This document shows, one piece after another, positions 36,493-46,155 of a DNA stretch of 64,000 bases. Each line of letters begins with the position of its first letter. The stretch's first letter is position 1. Below the pieces are notes generated by a model. It was not told the DNA's origin. It did not search any database and saw nothing but the letters and a program-made list of their open reading frames with translations. The DNA is from Bifidobacterium lemurum (GTDB lineage Bacteria > Actinomycetota > Actinomycetes > Actinomycetales > Bifidobacteriaceae), in contig NZ_CP062948.1 in assembly GCF_014898175.1 (NCBI RefSeq), forward strand, positions 2,232,001 to 2,296,000, read 5' to 3'. The translations under genes and the position numbers were made by a program.

Positions 36493-37125
36493 ATGTTGAA
36501 GTTGCAGCAGGTAGGGTACAGCTATCACAACGAAGGCGGGAAACAGGTTCTGAACAATGTGACGCAGACCTTTGAGCCGGGGAAATTCTATGCGATCGTC
36601 GGAAAGTCCGGCGCGGGAAAGTCGACGCTTCTGTCGCTTCTGGCGGGACTTGATGAACCGACCACCGGAAAGGTGCTGTTCCGCGGAGAGGACATCGCAC
36701 AGGGCGGATTCGAGCGGCATCGCAGAGAGCACGTGTCGTTGGTTTTCCAAAGCTACAATCTGATCGATTATCTGACGGCGTTGGAGAACGTGCGTCTGGT
36801 GCAGCCCAAAGCCGGAGTCGAGGTTCTGGAAAAGCTGGGAATCAGCGCGGAAGAGGCCAAACGGAACGTGCTGCAATTATCCGGCGGCCAACAGCAGCGA
36901 GTGGCCATCGCGCGGGCGATGGCGGCCGATACGCCGGTGATCCTGGGGGACGAACCGACCGGAAATCTGGACGAGCAGATGGCGGCGGAGATCATCTCCA
37001 TCCTTCAGAAGCGCGCGCACGAGGAGAACAAATGCGTGATCGTCGTCACGCATAGCAGTCAGGTCGTCAAAGGCGCGGATGTGGTGCTGGAGCTTGCGAA
37101 GAAAACGCTGGTTCCCCGTTCCTGA
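36493..37125 (+). CDS. ABC transporter ATP-binding protein
   Basis: The 210-aa ATPase is of the MacB/LolD type. It has Walker [10 protein letters not shown] near 37-45, Q-loop VFQSYNL, signature LSGGQQQR near 130, Walker [12 protein letters not shown] and the switch His in VVTHSSQ. Length is typical for a stand-alone subunit. AGGAGG is 5' of the ATG, 12 bp after the short permease. It should power both permeases of this locus. Confidence 0.92.
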   Translation: MLKLQQVGYSYHNEGGKQVLNNVTQTFEPGKFYAIVGKSGAGKSTLLSLLAGLDEPTTGKVLFRGEDIAQGGFERHRREHVSLVFQSYNLIDYLTALENVRLVQPKAGVEVLEKLGISAEEAKRNVLQLSGGQQQRVAIARAMAADTPVILGDEPTGNLDEQMAAEIISILQKRAHEENKCVIVVTHSSQVVKGADVVLELAKKTLVPRS

Positions 37126-37271
37126 TTCGCCCCAAACACCGCGGCGGGAGATCCTACAATGCCTCATTGTTCGGAGGTGTGGGATGTCGTTCCATCATTT
37201 GGTGGGATAGCATGGGACGGTGCACGTTTCGTACGGTTGATTCATGACCGTCGTCAAGGCAAGGAGTGGTG

Positions 37272-37691
37272 ATGCAGCGCCCGATTATGACCTCCCGTTC
37301 GTTCCTGCGCATGCCGTGCGCCGAGGCCGGCCCCGGCGATGAGTCCGTGGCGCGGGATCTGGTGGATACGCTGGAGGCCAACCGGTCGCGCTGCGTCGGC
37401 ATGGCGGCGAATATGATCGGCGTGGATAAGCGGATCATCGCGTTTGTGGACGAGGAGATGGACGGGCGCGTCAGCGTGATGTTCAATCCGGTGATCACCG
37501 CCTGCGACGGCGCGTTCGACACCGAGGAAGGCTGCCTGTCTCTGGACGGCGAACGCCGCACACTACGCTACCGCCGCATCGAAGTCGACTATCAGGACCG
37601 TCGCCTGCGTGCGCGCCACGCCACCTTCACCGGTTGGACCGCGCAGATCATCCAACACGAGGTCGACCACTGCAACGGCATCGTCATCTGA
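37272..37691 (+). CDS. def: Peptide deformylase, short form
   Basis: This 139-aa enzyme removes the formyl group from nascent proteins. It has motif II EGCLS (metal-binding Cys) and motif III QHEVDH (HExxH-type, two His and catalytic Glu). Motif I reads GMAANMIG, with Asn where Gln is usual in GxGxAAxQ. At 139 aa it is shorter than typical type 1 enzymes (about 165-170). AAGGAG five bases before the ATG at 37272 decides the start. It marks the right boundary of the accessory island. Confidence 0.85.
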   Translation: MQRPIMTSRSFLRMPCAEAGPGDESVARDLVDTLEANRSRCVGMAANMIGVDKRIIAFVDEEMDGRVSVMFNPVITACDGAFDTEEGCLSLDGERRTLRYRRIEVDYQDRRLRARHATFTGWTAQIIQHEVDHCNGIVI

Positions 37692-37718
37692 ATCCGCCTA
37701 AGGCGGCGAAGCGGGCCG

Positions 37719-38510
37719 TCAGCCGGCCAGTGAGCGCAGAAGGAATTTGATCTCGGCGAAGAACTCGCGCACCATGTTGTTGACCAGCATGTCGGGAGGG
37801 GAACCGGCCGGCAATCCCTGCGCCTGCGGCAGTCCTTGGGCGTGCGCGATCTGCAGCGCGCGGAACATATGGAAATTATTGGTGACCAGCCCCACGGAGG
37901 CGTCCGCCGGGCCTGGGGCCCCGTCAGCCGACGCCTCATCGATCAGTTCGAGGCTGTATCGGATGTTCTCCTCGGTGGTGGTGGATTCGCTCTCCTCAAG
38001 GATGCGCTCGCCGCTGATGCCGTGTTCCTCGAGATATTCCGCCATGCCCTGCGCTTCGGGGAACGGTTCGTTGGCGCCCTGCCCACCGGAGACGACGCAT
38101 ATGGTCTGAGGATTGTCGTTCAGATAGTCGATCGCCGTGTTCAGTCGGTACTTGAGCACACGGCTGGGTCCGCTTTCACGCACCTGCGCGCCCAACACAA
38201 TCACATAGTCGAGTCCGTCAGCGGCGGTGGTGTTCATCGCGGCGATGATGCGCGCCTCCACCACACCGAAGCACAACGCGCCCAACACCAAAACCGCGAC
38301 GATCGCATTGCGCGCGAACTTCGGCATCATCGCCCACCAATGGAACAGAAAACTGAACCCCAACAGCGCGAAGAACACGGCGAACGCCAGCCAAGCCATC
38401 CAGAAACCGGTGCCGGAATTCGTGCCGAGCACGGCCATGGCGTAGACGACACACGCCACCGCCAACACCATGCACCCAATGAATACGATACGGCTGACGA
38501 TCTGCCCCAT
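37719..38510 (-). CDS. YdcF-family (DUF218) membrane protein
   Basis: The protein has 263 aa. Three hydrophobic helices (about 5-28, 36-58, 68-88) precede a cytosolic or external DUF218 domain starting near YVIVLGAQV and containing VSGGQGANEP, a conserved Glu/Ser-rich EESESTTTEENIRYS segment and VTNNFHMFRA, all canonical for YdcF/SanA proteins. The family is linked to envelope integrity; biochemical function is not settled. It converges on def with about 27 bp between stops. Confidence 0.85.
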   Translation of the reverse strand: MGQIVSRIVFIGCMVLAVACVVYAMAVLGTNSGTGFWMAWLAFAVFFALLGFSFLFHWWAMMPKFARNAIVAVLVLGALCFGVVEARIIAAMNTTAADGLDYVIVLGAQVRESGPSRVLKYRLNTAIDYLNDNPQTICVVSGGQGANEPFPEAQGMAEYLEEHGISGERILEESESTTTEENIRYSLELIDEASADGAPGPADASVGLVTNNFHMFRALQIAHAQGLPQAQGLPAGSPPDMLVNNMVREFFAEIKFLLRSLAG

Positions 38511-38809
38511 AACACCAGACCTCCTTGCGTCCCGAGCCCAAGCCTAGCATCGGAGGCATTGCGCAGCAGCGCTGCTCCATACACTCTTTACGACCATCAT
38601 CGGGGCAATGGCGACGATGCGGCACCCGATTTGGTCTCCCATGTGCCCCTACTCGATGATACGCGTCGTCTCCGTCCGTTCGGATGATGTTCCGCTACGC
38701 ATGTTCTCCGAAAGCGACGCTTTCGTCCGCCGAAGGGATGATAAGGTGGCGGCGGTGGTGTAGGCTCTGCATGGTTTGGGCGAGAATAGGAAGAACGAGG
38801 ATTGTGGAC

Positions 38810-40651
38810 GTGAGCAGTCAGAGATTCGTCGGGCTTGACGGCATCAAGGGATTCGCCCTGATCGCCATCGTGCTGTACCACTGCAAGCAAAGCGTGCTGC
38901 CCGGTGGATTCTACGGCGTGGACGTGTTCTTCACCGTATCCGGATTCCTTACGGCGTTGGGACTGGTGCGCGCCCTCAATCGGGGGAGAGGTCTCGACCT
39001 CGCCAGATACCTGCCCCGCCGCGCCACACGCATCTACCCGGCTCTGCTGTTCATGCTGCCCGCCGTCGTCACCCTCGCCTGGCTCGTCGACCGCGATCTG
39101 CTCGTCGGCATCCGCGACCAGATCATCACCGCGGCCCTGGGCTGCTACAACTGGTACGCCATCGCCAACGGACAAAGCTACTTCGAACAAATGAGCCCGC
39201 AGATCATGCGCCACCTATGGTATGTGGGCGTGCTCATGCAGTTCATGCTCGTCCTGCCGCTGATCGTCGGCGTGATGTGGAAGATCCGCCGCACGCGGCT
39301 GTCGTTGCTGATCCCCCTCGGACTCGCCGCGGCCAGCGCGACGGCCATGTGGCTGCTCTACACTCCCGGCGGCGATCCCACCCGCGTGTACTTCGGCACC
39401 GACACCCACGCCTGCGGACTGATGCTCGGCGTCGCGCTCGCATGGATCATCGCATACGACGGCGAACCTTCCGCGACAGACGGCGAACCCTCCGAAACGG
39501 ACGGCGAGCCCCGTCCCGGTCTTGGCGCACGGATATGGCGCGCTCTCGCCCCCATGCTGGCGTTCCTCAGTCTGATCGCGCTGATCGCGCTCGCCGTCAC
39601 CGGCGACCAGAACGAATTCGCCTTCCGCGGCGGCATCATCATCGCCAGCCTGCTCGCGGTGCTGCTGATCGCCGGCACCATATCCACGGACTCGTGGATG
39701 CAGGATCTTATGGTGTTCAAGCCATTGGCCGCATGCGGACGCTACTCGTACGGCATCTACCTGTGGCATTGGCCGATGTGGCTGCTCAGCCTCGCCGTCG
39801 TCCCCCGACTCATCCCCACTCCCGGACCTTGGGTGTGGGCCGTCGCCGCGATCCTCACCGCCGTGGCCGTGGCCGCGTCATGGAAGCTGATTGAGCAGCC
39901 GGCCGGCGCATATGGCGCGGCGTTCGTGCTATGGCCGGGCAAACGGTTCACGAACCGGCAGATCGCCCGTGCCGTCATCGTGGCGCTGCTGATGGCGGGA
40001 TCGATCGCGGGATGCGTGCAAGGCGTCAAGGACGCGCCCGCCAAAACCTCGATCGAGATCCAGCTCGAACAGCAGGCGGCGGAGCTCGAACGCATGCGGG
40101 AACTGAACGGCACCATGACGAAAACGGCCGTGCCTCAGCCGCGCAAACCCAAGCACACCATGCCATCCGGCGGTGAGATCACCGCCATAGGCGACTCCGT
40201 CATGCTCGCCAGCAGCAACGGACTGAACGCCGCGTTCCCCGGCATCCAAGTCGACGCCGAGGTCTCCCGCAACATGGGCAACGGGCTCGAACTGGTGCGC
40301 GAACGGCTTGGCGAAGGGATGCTTCGCCAATGGGTGGTGCTGGGAATCGGCACGAACGGTCCGGCGGACGTCGGGCAACTCGATCAGATCAGCGCGGCGC
40401 TCGGCTCCGACCGTGTGATGGTGCTGGTGAACGCGCACGGCGACCGCTCGTGGATCCCGCCGAACAACCAGCTGTTCTCCGACTACGCCGCCGCGCATTC
40501 CGACTCCGTGGTGCTCGTCGACTGGAACGCCGCGGCCGAAGGGCATCGCGACGATCTGGCCTCGGACGGCATCCACCCCGGCATGACCAACGACTACTAC
40601 GCGCAGGCCGTGCGTCAGGCCATCGAGCAATGGATCGCCGCCGGCCACTGA
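38810..40651 (+). CDS. OatA-like membrane acyltransferase with SGNH domain
   Basis: The 613-aa protein has an N-terminal acyltransferase-3 domain with about ten transmembrane helices (starting FVGLDGIKGFALIAIVLYH, active-site His in LYH). A C-terminal extracellular SGNH/GDSL-like domain shows GDSVMLAS (nucleophile Ser), GIGTNG and DGIHPG (Asp/His). This is the OatA architecture, used to O-acetylate peptidoglycan or wall polymers. The GTG at 38810 has AACGAGG nine bases upstream; GTG 38804 and ATG 38771 are alternatives. A poorly conserved 39-residue loop (about 215-255) with repeated Glu/Asp-Gly-Glu-Pro is present. Confidence 0.85.
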   Translation: MSSQRFVGLDGIKGFALIAIVLYHCKQSVLPGGFYGVDVFFTVSGFLTALGLVRALNRGRGLDLARYLPRRATRIYPALLFMLPAVVTLAWLVDRDLLVGIRDQIITAALGCYNWYAIANGQSYFEQMSPQIMRHLWYVGVLMQFMLVLPLIVGVMWKIRRTRLSLLIPLGLAAASATAMWLLYTPGGDPTRVYFGTDTHACGLMLGVALAWIIAYDGEPSATDGEPSETDGEPRPGLGARIWRALAPMLAFLSLIALIALAVTGDQNEFAFRGGIIIASLLAVLLIAGTISTDSWMQDLMVFKPLAACGRYSYGIYLWHWPMWLLSLAVVPRLIPTPGPWVWAVAAILTAVAVAASWKLIEQPAGAYGAAFVLWPGKRFTNRQIARAVIVALLMAGSIAGCVQGVKDAPAKTSIEIQLEQQAAELERMRELNGTMTKTAVPQPRKPKHTMPSGGEITAIGDSVMLASSNGLNAAFPGIQVDAEVSRNMGNGLELVRERLGEGMLRQWVVLGIGTNGPADVGQLDQISAALGSDRVMVLVNAHGDRSWIPPNNQLFSDYAAAHSDSVVLVDWNAAAEGHRDDLASDGIHPGMTNDYYAQAVRQAIEQWIAAGH

Positions 40652-40843
40652 CGGATGCGGGAGGGGCATCGCGTCCGGTCCGCGTCCGCGCTCGGCAGGG
40701 CGGGAGCGGGATATCCGGTCCGGCATGGGGACGCGCCGACGAAACAGGATGATGGCGGGACGCGACGCGGGAGTCGGGCTTTCCCGTCTCACGCCGTGGT
40801 TAAACTGGGGGCTGCACTTCAACGAGACCACACGTTGGGAGAC

Positions 40844-41866
40844 ATGGTGAGCGCAATCCTCGAAGGAAAGCCCGATAAGAACCTGATTCTCGTCACTGGA
40901 CGAATCCACCCGAAGCTGGCCCAAGACGTCGCCGAGCAGCTCGGCATCGATGTGTTGGAGACCACCGCCTACGATTTCGCGAACGGCGAGATGTACGTGC
41001 GATACACCGAATCGGTGCGCGGCGCCGACGTGTTCGTGCTGCAAAGCCACTACCAGCCGATCAACAAGGCCATTATGGAGCAGCTCATCATGATCGATGC
41101 GCTCAAGCGCGCCTCGGCCCGCTCCATCACCGCCGTGTGCCCGCTGGTCGGCTATTCCCGCCAGGACAAGAAGCATCGCGGACGCGAGCCCATCTCCTGC
41201 CGTCTGGTGTTCGACCTGCTGAAAACAGCAGGCGCCGACCGCATCATGTCGGTGGATTTGCACGCCTCGCAGTCGCAGGGCTTCTTCGACGGCCCGGTCG
41301 ACCATCTCATCGCCATGCCGGTGCTGGTCGACTATATGCGCGACCGTTTCCAAGGCCAGCTCGACAACGTCGCCGTCGTCTCCCCGGACGCCGGCCGCAT
41401 CCGCGTGGCCGAACAGTGGGCGCAGCGTCTTAACGGCGGCCCCCTCGCCTTCGTGCATAAAACGCGCGACATCACCCGCCCCAACCAGGCCGTGGCCAAC
41501 CGTGTGGTCGGCGATGTGGAGGGCAAGGACTGCGTGCTCGTCGATGATCTCATCGACACCGCCGGCACCATCGCCGGCGCGTGCAACGTGCTGAAGGACG
41601 CCGGTGCCAAGTCGGTGACCGTGGTCGCCACGCACGGCGTGCTGTCCGGCCCGGCCGTCGACCGTCTGAAGGCGTGCGGCGCGCGCGAGGTGGTGCTCAC
41701 CGACACCGTGCCGATTCCCGAAGAGAAGCGCTGGGACGGGCTCACCGTACTCTCCATCGCCCCGCTGCTGGCCGCCGCCATCCGCGCCGTGTTCGACGAC
41801 GGCTCCGTGGCGGAGCTGTTCGACACGTATCCCGAGCATCATGGACAGGGTTTCCTGTTCGCCTGA
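40844..41866 (+). CDS. prs: Ribose-phosphate pyrophosphokinase
   Basis: This 340-aa enzyme makes PRPP from ribose-5-phosphate and ATP for nucleotide, His and Trp synthesis. Motifs: YSRQDKKHRGREPISCRLV (flexible ATP loop, near 105), DLHASQSQGFF near 140, VVSPDAGRIRVAEQWA near 180 and the PRPP loop CVLVDDLIDTAGTI near 227. The start at 40844 matches the conserved N-terminus (LILVTGRIHPKLA). It precedes tRNA-Gln and glmU, whose product also draws on nucleotide supply. Confidence 0.95.
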   Translation: MVSAILEGKPDKNLILVTGRIHPKLAQDVAEQLGIDVLETTAYDFANGEMYVRYTESVRGADVFVLQSHYQPINKAIMEQLIMIDALKRASARSITAVCPLVGYSRQDKKHRGREPISCRLVFDLLKTAGADRIMSVDLHASQSQGFFDGPVDHLIAMPVLVDYMRDRFQGQLDNVAVVSPDAGRIRVAEQWAQRLNGGPLAFVHKTRDITRPNQAVANRVVGDVEGKDCVLVDDLIDTAGTIAGACNVLKDAGAKSVTVVATHGVLSGPAVDRLKACGAREVVLTDTVPIPEEKRWDGLTVLSIAPLLAAAIRAVFDDGSVAELFDTYPEHHGQGFLFA

Positions 41867-41981
41867 CGCCTTGGAATGACTGGCTTTGGGTGCCGTTCGC
41901 GACATAGCGGCGACACCACTGCCGCCATCCGGTCAAGAGGTATGGCATAATGAACACTTGGCGGGATCACCTCCCGCCGAT

Positions 41982-42052
41982 TCCCCCATGGTGTAATGGC
42001 AGCACACGGGTCTTTGGAACCCTTTGTCTTGGTTCGAGTCCAGGTGGGGGAG
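41982..42052 (+). tRNA. tRNA-Gln (anticodon TTG)
   Basis: A 71-nt cloverleaf has acceptor TCCCCCA/TGGGGGA, anticodon loop CTTTGGA, T-loop TTCGAGT and discriminator G, as expected for Gln. CCA is not encoded. A GGCGGGA/TCCCGCC hairpin lies directly upstream (41960-41978). Confidence 0.93.
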
Positions 42053-42058
42053 CGAGCC

Positions 42059-42105
42059 TGACGGCCGACCGCATGCGACGCAAACGGTCGGCCGTCACTT
42101 GTTTA
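42059..42105 (+). terminator. tRNA-Gln terminator
   Basis: TGACGGCCGACCG (42059-42071) and CGGTCGGCCGTCA (42085-42097) form a perfect 13-bp stem, followed by the T-rich CTTGTTT. Confidence 0.8.
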
Positions 42106-42155
42106 TCCCGCGGAAGATCTCCACGGTTGTGATGTTAAGAACTGGAGCAGGCCCC

Positions 42156-43541
42156 ATGGCACTATCCGCCGCAATCATCCTCGCCGCCGGTGAGGGCACC
42201 CGCATGCGTTCGTCCAAGCCGAAGGTGCTGCACACCTTCTGCGGAAAGACCTTCCTCAACCGCGTGATGGCCGCCGTCCGCGAGCAGAATCCGGAAACCC
42301 TCGCCGTGGTGGTGCATTTCCAGGCCGAACGCGTGGCCGAAGCCGCGCGTTCCTATGATGCGGACGTGACCATCGTCAACCAGGACGACGTGCCCGGCAC
42401 CGGCCGCGCCGTGCAGTGCGCCATGGCCCAGCTGGGGCGGACGCGCGAACTCGACGGCCCCGTGCTCGTTGCCGCCTCCGACATGCCCCTGCTCGACGCG
42501 GACACCCTCCGCCGGCTGCTGGCCTACCATACCGACAGCGGCAACGGGGCCACCGTGCTCACCACCATCCTCGACGACCCGACCGGATACGGCCGCATCA
42601 TCCGCGACCGCGACGGCAACGTGCTGCGCATCGTCGAGCAGAAGGACGCCAACAGCAGCGAACTGGCCGTTCACGAGGTGAACACGTCCGTATACGTGTT
42701 CGACGCCAAGGTGCTGGTCGAAGCCATCGCGGGGCTGAAATCCAACAACGCGCAGGGCGAGTTCTACCTCACCGACGCGTTGGAGACCGCCAAGGCCGCC
42801 GGTGCCGTCGGCGCGTTCGCCGCGCCCGACCCCTTAAGCGTGGAAGGCGTGAACGACCGCGTGCAGCTGGCCGCGCTCACCAAGGCGCACAACCGCCGCA
42901 TCTGCGAGCGTTGGATGCGCGAGGGGGTGACCATCCTCGATCCGGACAGCACTTGGATCGAGGATGACGTGCGTATCGCACGCGACGCCACCATTCTGCC
43001 GGGCTGCTTCCTGCAGGGCGAGACGGTGGTCGGCGAGGACGCGCTGATCGGCCCCGACACCACGCTGATCGACGCCGTGGTGGACGCAGAAGCCGTGGTC
43101 GAGCGCTCACGCGTGCAGGAATCGCATATCGGACGCGCCGCGAACATCGGCCCGTGGACCTATCTGCGCGCCGGCAACGAGTTCGGCGAGGGATCCAAAG
43201 CCGGCGCGTTCGTCGAAATGAAGAAGGCGCATATCGGCAACGGCACCAAAGTGCCGCATCTGAGCTATGTGGGCGACGCCGAAGTGGGCGACGGCACCAA
43301 CATCGGCGGCGGCACCATCACCGCGAACTACGACGGCGTGCACAAGAACCGCACGCGCATCGGCGCCGGCGCCCATGTGGGCGCCGGCAACCTGCTCGTC
43401 GCGCCGGTCGAAGTGGGAGACAACGTGACCACCGGCGCCGGTTCCGTGGTACGCCATGACGTGCCGGACGACGCCATGGTGTATTCCGAGAACACGCAAC
43501 ATATCGTGGAGGGCTGGAAGCCCGCCTGGGAGAGGAAGTGA
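42156..43541 (+). CDS. glmU: Bifunctional GlcN-1-P acetyltransferase / UDP-GlcNAc pyrophosphorylase
   Basis: The 461-aa enzyme makes UDP-GlcNAc for the cell wall. The N-terminal nucleotidyltransferase has LAAGEGTRMRSSKPKVLH (about 8-25) and the NQDDVPGTGRAVQC segment. The C-terminal left-handed beta helix (about 255-455) shows hexapeptide repeats and the acetyltransferase segment GTNIGGGTITANYDGVHKNRT. The ribosome binding site (GGAGCAGG) is weak. It overlaps the rsfS region. Confidence 0.95.
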   Translation: MALSAAIILAAGEGTRMRSSKPKVLHTFCGKTFLNRVMAAVREQNPETLAVVVHFQAERVAEAARSYDADVTIVNQDDVPGTGRAVQCAMAQLGRTRELDGPVLVAASDMPLLDADTLRRLLAYHTDSGNGATVLTTILDDPTGYGRIIRDRDGNVLRIVEQKDANSSELAVHEVNTSVYVFDAKVLVEAIAGLKSNNAQGEFYLTDALETAKAAGAVGAFAAPDPLSVEGVNDRVQLAALTKAHNRRICERWMREGVTILDPDSTWIEDDVRIARDATILPGCFLQGETVVGEDALIGPDTTLIDAVVDAEAVVERSRVQESHIGRAANIGPWTYLRAGNEFGEGSKAGAFVEMKKAHIGNGTKVPHLSYVGDAEVGDGTNIGGGTITANYDGVHKNRTRIGAGAHVGAGNLLVAPVEVGDNVTTGAGSVVRHDVPDDAMVYSENTQHIVEGWKPAWERK

Positions 43542-43543
43542 AC

Positions 43544-43951
43544 ATGCCCGCAGTGCAGGAATCCATCGACGAGATCCGCATCGCCGCCGAAGCGGCCGAC
43601 CGGCTGAAGGCCACCGACATCGTGGCCTTCGACGTGACCGAGCCGCTGGCCATCACCGACATCATGATGATCGCCGGCGCCTCCAACGAACGCCAGGTGC
43701 TCGCCGTGGCCGAAGAGGTGGAGAAGGATCTGTACCTCAAATGCGGCAAGCGCCAGCCGCGTTCGCGCGAAGGCCTGACCGAGGGCCAGTGGGTGCTGCT
43801 CGACTACGGCGATTTCGTAATCCACATCATGCATGACGAATCGCGCGAGTTCTACAATCTGGAACGCCTCTGGCGCGACTGCCCGCAGATCGAACTCGAG
43901 CTGGAACATCCGGAAAGCTCGCTCGAAGCGGGCGACGAGACGGACGCCTGA
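43544..43951 (+). CDS. rsfS: Ribosomal silencing factor RsfS
   Basis: This 135-aa protein of the Iojap family binds L14 on the large subunit and blocks 30S joining when nutrients are short. Conserved features include ATDIVAFDV, the catalytic-like DY in WVLLDYGDFVIHIMHDESREFYNLERLW and the C-terminal acidic tail. The ATG at 43544 has GAGAGG at suitable spacing; a GTG at 43538 overlapping the glmU stop is the alternative. Confidence 0.92.
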   Translation: MPAVQESIDEIRIAAEAADRLKATDIVAFDVTEPLAITDIMMIAGASNERQVLAVAEEVEKDLYLKCGKRQPRSREGLTEGQWVLLDYGDFVIHIMHDESREFYNLERLWRDCPQIELELEHPESSLEAGDETDA

Positions 43952-43999
43952 TCCGTTCCCAAGAACCGACCCTCGCGACCTCAAGGAGCTGATCGACCG

Positions 44000-44698
44000 A
44001 TGCCGCAGCATGTCCGTTCCATCACGCTGGTGCGCCACGGACGCACCGCGTACAACGCCGAACGCCGCCTGCAGGGGCAGATCGACATCCCCCTCGACGA
44101 AGTGGGCCGGTGGCAGGCCGGGCAGACCGCCGCGGCGCTGAAGGAACTCTACGTCGACCGCAGACCGGATGTGACGAACCATCTGGTCGTCTGCTCCGAT
44201 CTGGGGCGCGCGGTCGACACGGCGAGGGCCTTCGCCGACCTCATCGGCGTCGAAACGCATCCCGACGCGCGCGTGCGCGAACGCAACTTCGGCGAATGGG
44301 AGGGAATGAGCGGCGAGGAGCTGGCCGAACGCTATCCGGAGGACTTCCGCCTGTGGCAGGAGCACCGCGACGGCGAGCTCAGGCACGGCGCCGAACCGAA
44401 AAGCGAAGTCGGACACCGGGGCGTCGACGCGCTGCTCGACTGGTCCGCGCGCGGCGGCGACGACACCGACCTGTATGTGTTCTCGCATGGAGCGTGGATC
44501 TCCGAAACCCTGCAGACGCTGATGGGATTGGACATCACCTACCCGGATTTCGCCAGCATCCTGTCGATGCGCAACGCCCATTGGAGCCGTCTGATTCCTC
44601 TGGACTTCGCGGACGGCGGCGTGCGCTGGCGGCTCGCCGACTACAACCACGGCCCCCAGGCCGCACGCACCGACCAGTGGGAGCATCCCGCGCTCTGA
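44000..44698 (+). CDS. Histidine phosphatase family protein
   Basis: The 232-aa protein has the phosphohistidine motif LVRHGRTAYN (about 10-19), a second basic site SDLGRAVDTA, the proton-donor Glu in RERNFGEWEG and the second catalytic His in YVFSHGAWI. It belongs to the phosphoglycerate-mutase-like superfamily; the substrate cannot be assigned. It follows rsfS by 48 bp in the same direction, as in many actinobacteria. Confidence 0.88.
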   Translation: MPQHVRSITLVRHGRTAYNAERRLQGQIDIPLDEVGRWQAGQTAAALKELYVDRRPDVTNHLVVCSDLGRAVDTARAFADLIGVETHPDARVRERNFGEWEGMSGEELAERYPEDFRLWQEHRDGELRHGAEPKSEVGHRGVDALLDWSARGGDDTDLYVFSHGAWISETLQTLMGLDITYPDFASILSMRNAHWSRLIPLDFADGGVRWRLADYNHGPQAARTDQWEHPAL

Positions 44699-44834
44699 CG
44701 GACGGAAACCACGCGCGGGCCGGTCTGAAACGCGCGCGGACGTAGAGATTTTGCGCACGCAAGGTAAAAACATGGTGACGTTCACCGTCGGCGCAGCGCG
44801 TTTCTAGCGTTTGCCGGTACGGTGTCATGGTGTG

Positions 44835-45971
44835 ATGAAATTTCTCAAAGGTATCTCATTCGCGCAGCTCGCGGCCGGCGCGCTCGCCGCGGTGACCTCG
44901 TTCCTGTTGTCGAGCAAAATCGGCATCGCGGGATCGGTGATCGGCGTGGCCGTCGGTTCGGTGGTGTCCGCGATCTCGTCGCAGGTCTACCAGAACGTGC
45001 TCAAAGCGTCGGGGGAGAAACTGCAATCGGCGCTGCCGATCCCAGATGGGAATGACGGCGATGCTGGAAGCGATGACGGGGCCGACTCAGACGAGGCCAA
45101 CTCCGGTGAGGCCGAAGCCGGCGATGACACCGTCGCCCGCGATGGCGCCGATGTCGTCGATGGCTCAGAAACCGCCGTCGTGGACGCGCGCGAGGACGAT
45201 GCGGAATCAACGGACGATACGACGGTCGTCGCCGATGCGACGGCGGTGATGGACGCGACGACGGTCGCGGAAACGTCCGTCGGGCGTTCCATCAGAGGGC
45301 GGGCCGGCTCCGGCGAACACGGAACGACCGCGACCAGCGGCAAATCCGACATGCGACTCATTCCCAGCCGCCGCGCCAAACGCAACGCCATCATCGTGGC
45401 CGTCGTGAGCGCATTGGTGGCCGTGGGGCTGACCGCGGCGGTGATCATGCTGATCACCCGCGGCGAAGGCACCGACAGCGTGGTGCGAGACCTCGTGCAT
45501 CAACCAAGCATCCAGCAGACGCCGCAGACCACGCAGGAACCCTCCCAGGAACAGAAGGGCGGCCAGGGGACGACCGACTCGTCCACCGACAAAAAGGGCA
45601 CTTCGTCGACGGACGATACGACAAACGGCACCGACTCGGATGAATCGAGCGGTTCCGGCGATTCCAGCGGCTCGAGCGGTTCCAGCGGAACCAGCGGATC
45701 GACCGGAGGCTCCACCGGCGACTCGTCCAGCGGCTCCGGCTCAAGCTCCACGGATTCCAGCGGATCCGGAAGCACATCCGGAACCGATTCGGGAACGACC
45801 ACCGGAGGCTCGACCGGAAGCGGAACGAGTGGATCGACCAGTGGTTCGACCGGCTCGGGAAGTGGGACGGAGAGCGGAACGGGCAGTGGCTCGTCGTCCT
45901 CCGGCACCTCCAGCGGGTCCAGTGGTTCGGGCTCGTCGACGGGCGGATCGTCCTCAAGCTCAAACGGATAG
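44835..45971 (+). CDS. Membrane protein with long Ser/Gly/Thr low-complexity tail
   Basis: The protein has 378 aa. A hydrophobic hairpin lies at about 10-45 (AAGALAAVTSFLLSSKIGIAG and following), then an acidic Asp/Glu/Ala linker (about 65-150), a Lys/Arg patch, a transmembrane helix near 187-210, and about 150 residues made almost only of Ser, Gly, Thr and acidic residues. The tail is probably outside the cell and flexible, like a wall-spanning stalk, though no sorting motif ends it. Function unknown. Confidence 0.7.
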   Translation: MKFLKGISFAQLAAGALAAVTSFLLSSKIGIAGSVIGVAVGSVVSAISSQVYQNVLKASGEKLQSALPIPDGNDGDAGSDDGADSDEANSGEAEAGDDTVARDGADVVDGSETAVVDAREDDAESTDDTTVVADATAVMDATTVAETSVGRSIRGRAGSGEHGTTATSGKSDMRLIPSRRAKRNAIIVAVVSALVAVGLTAAVIMLITRGEGTDSVVRDLVHQPSIQQTPQTTQEPSQEQKGGQGTTDSSTDKKGTSSTDDTTNGTDSDESSGSGDSSGSSGSSGTSGSTGGSTGDSSSGSGSSSTDSSGSGSTSGTDSGTTTGGSTGSGTSGSTSGSTGSGSGTESGTGSGSSSSGTSSGSSGSGSSTGGSSSSSNG

Positions 45972-46094
45972 CGCGCGTGAGGATTCCCGCAACCAGCCGC
46001 CGTGAACCGCGGTCTGGCACGGTCGCGGGGCAGTCGCGACAGGCATGCTGCGTGTCGTCAAATCACATCGATGGCATTTGGCGACACGCCGGTC

Positions 46095-46123
46095 TTGCCG
46101 AGATGGCAAGTCCGTCGTAGACT
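46095..46123 (+). promoter_or_regulatory. Promoter for tandem tRNA-Ala genes
   Basis: TTGCCG (46095-46100) and TAGACT (46118-46123) with a 17-bp spacer lie 33 bp before the first tRNA-Ala. Confidence 0.55.
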
Positions 46124-46155
46124 ATCCAAGGTTCAAAACGAACGACAACTGAATA

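Noticed and set aside
45640..45971. Antisense Pro/Glu/Val-rich frame (135 codons) in the Ser/Gly tail region
   Set aside because: It is the complement of Ser/Gly/Thr codons in the tail of the gene at 44835 and has no start signal.
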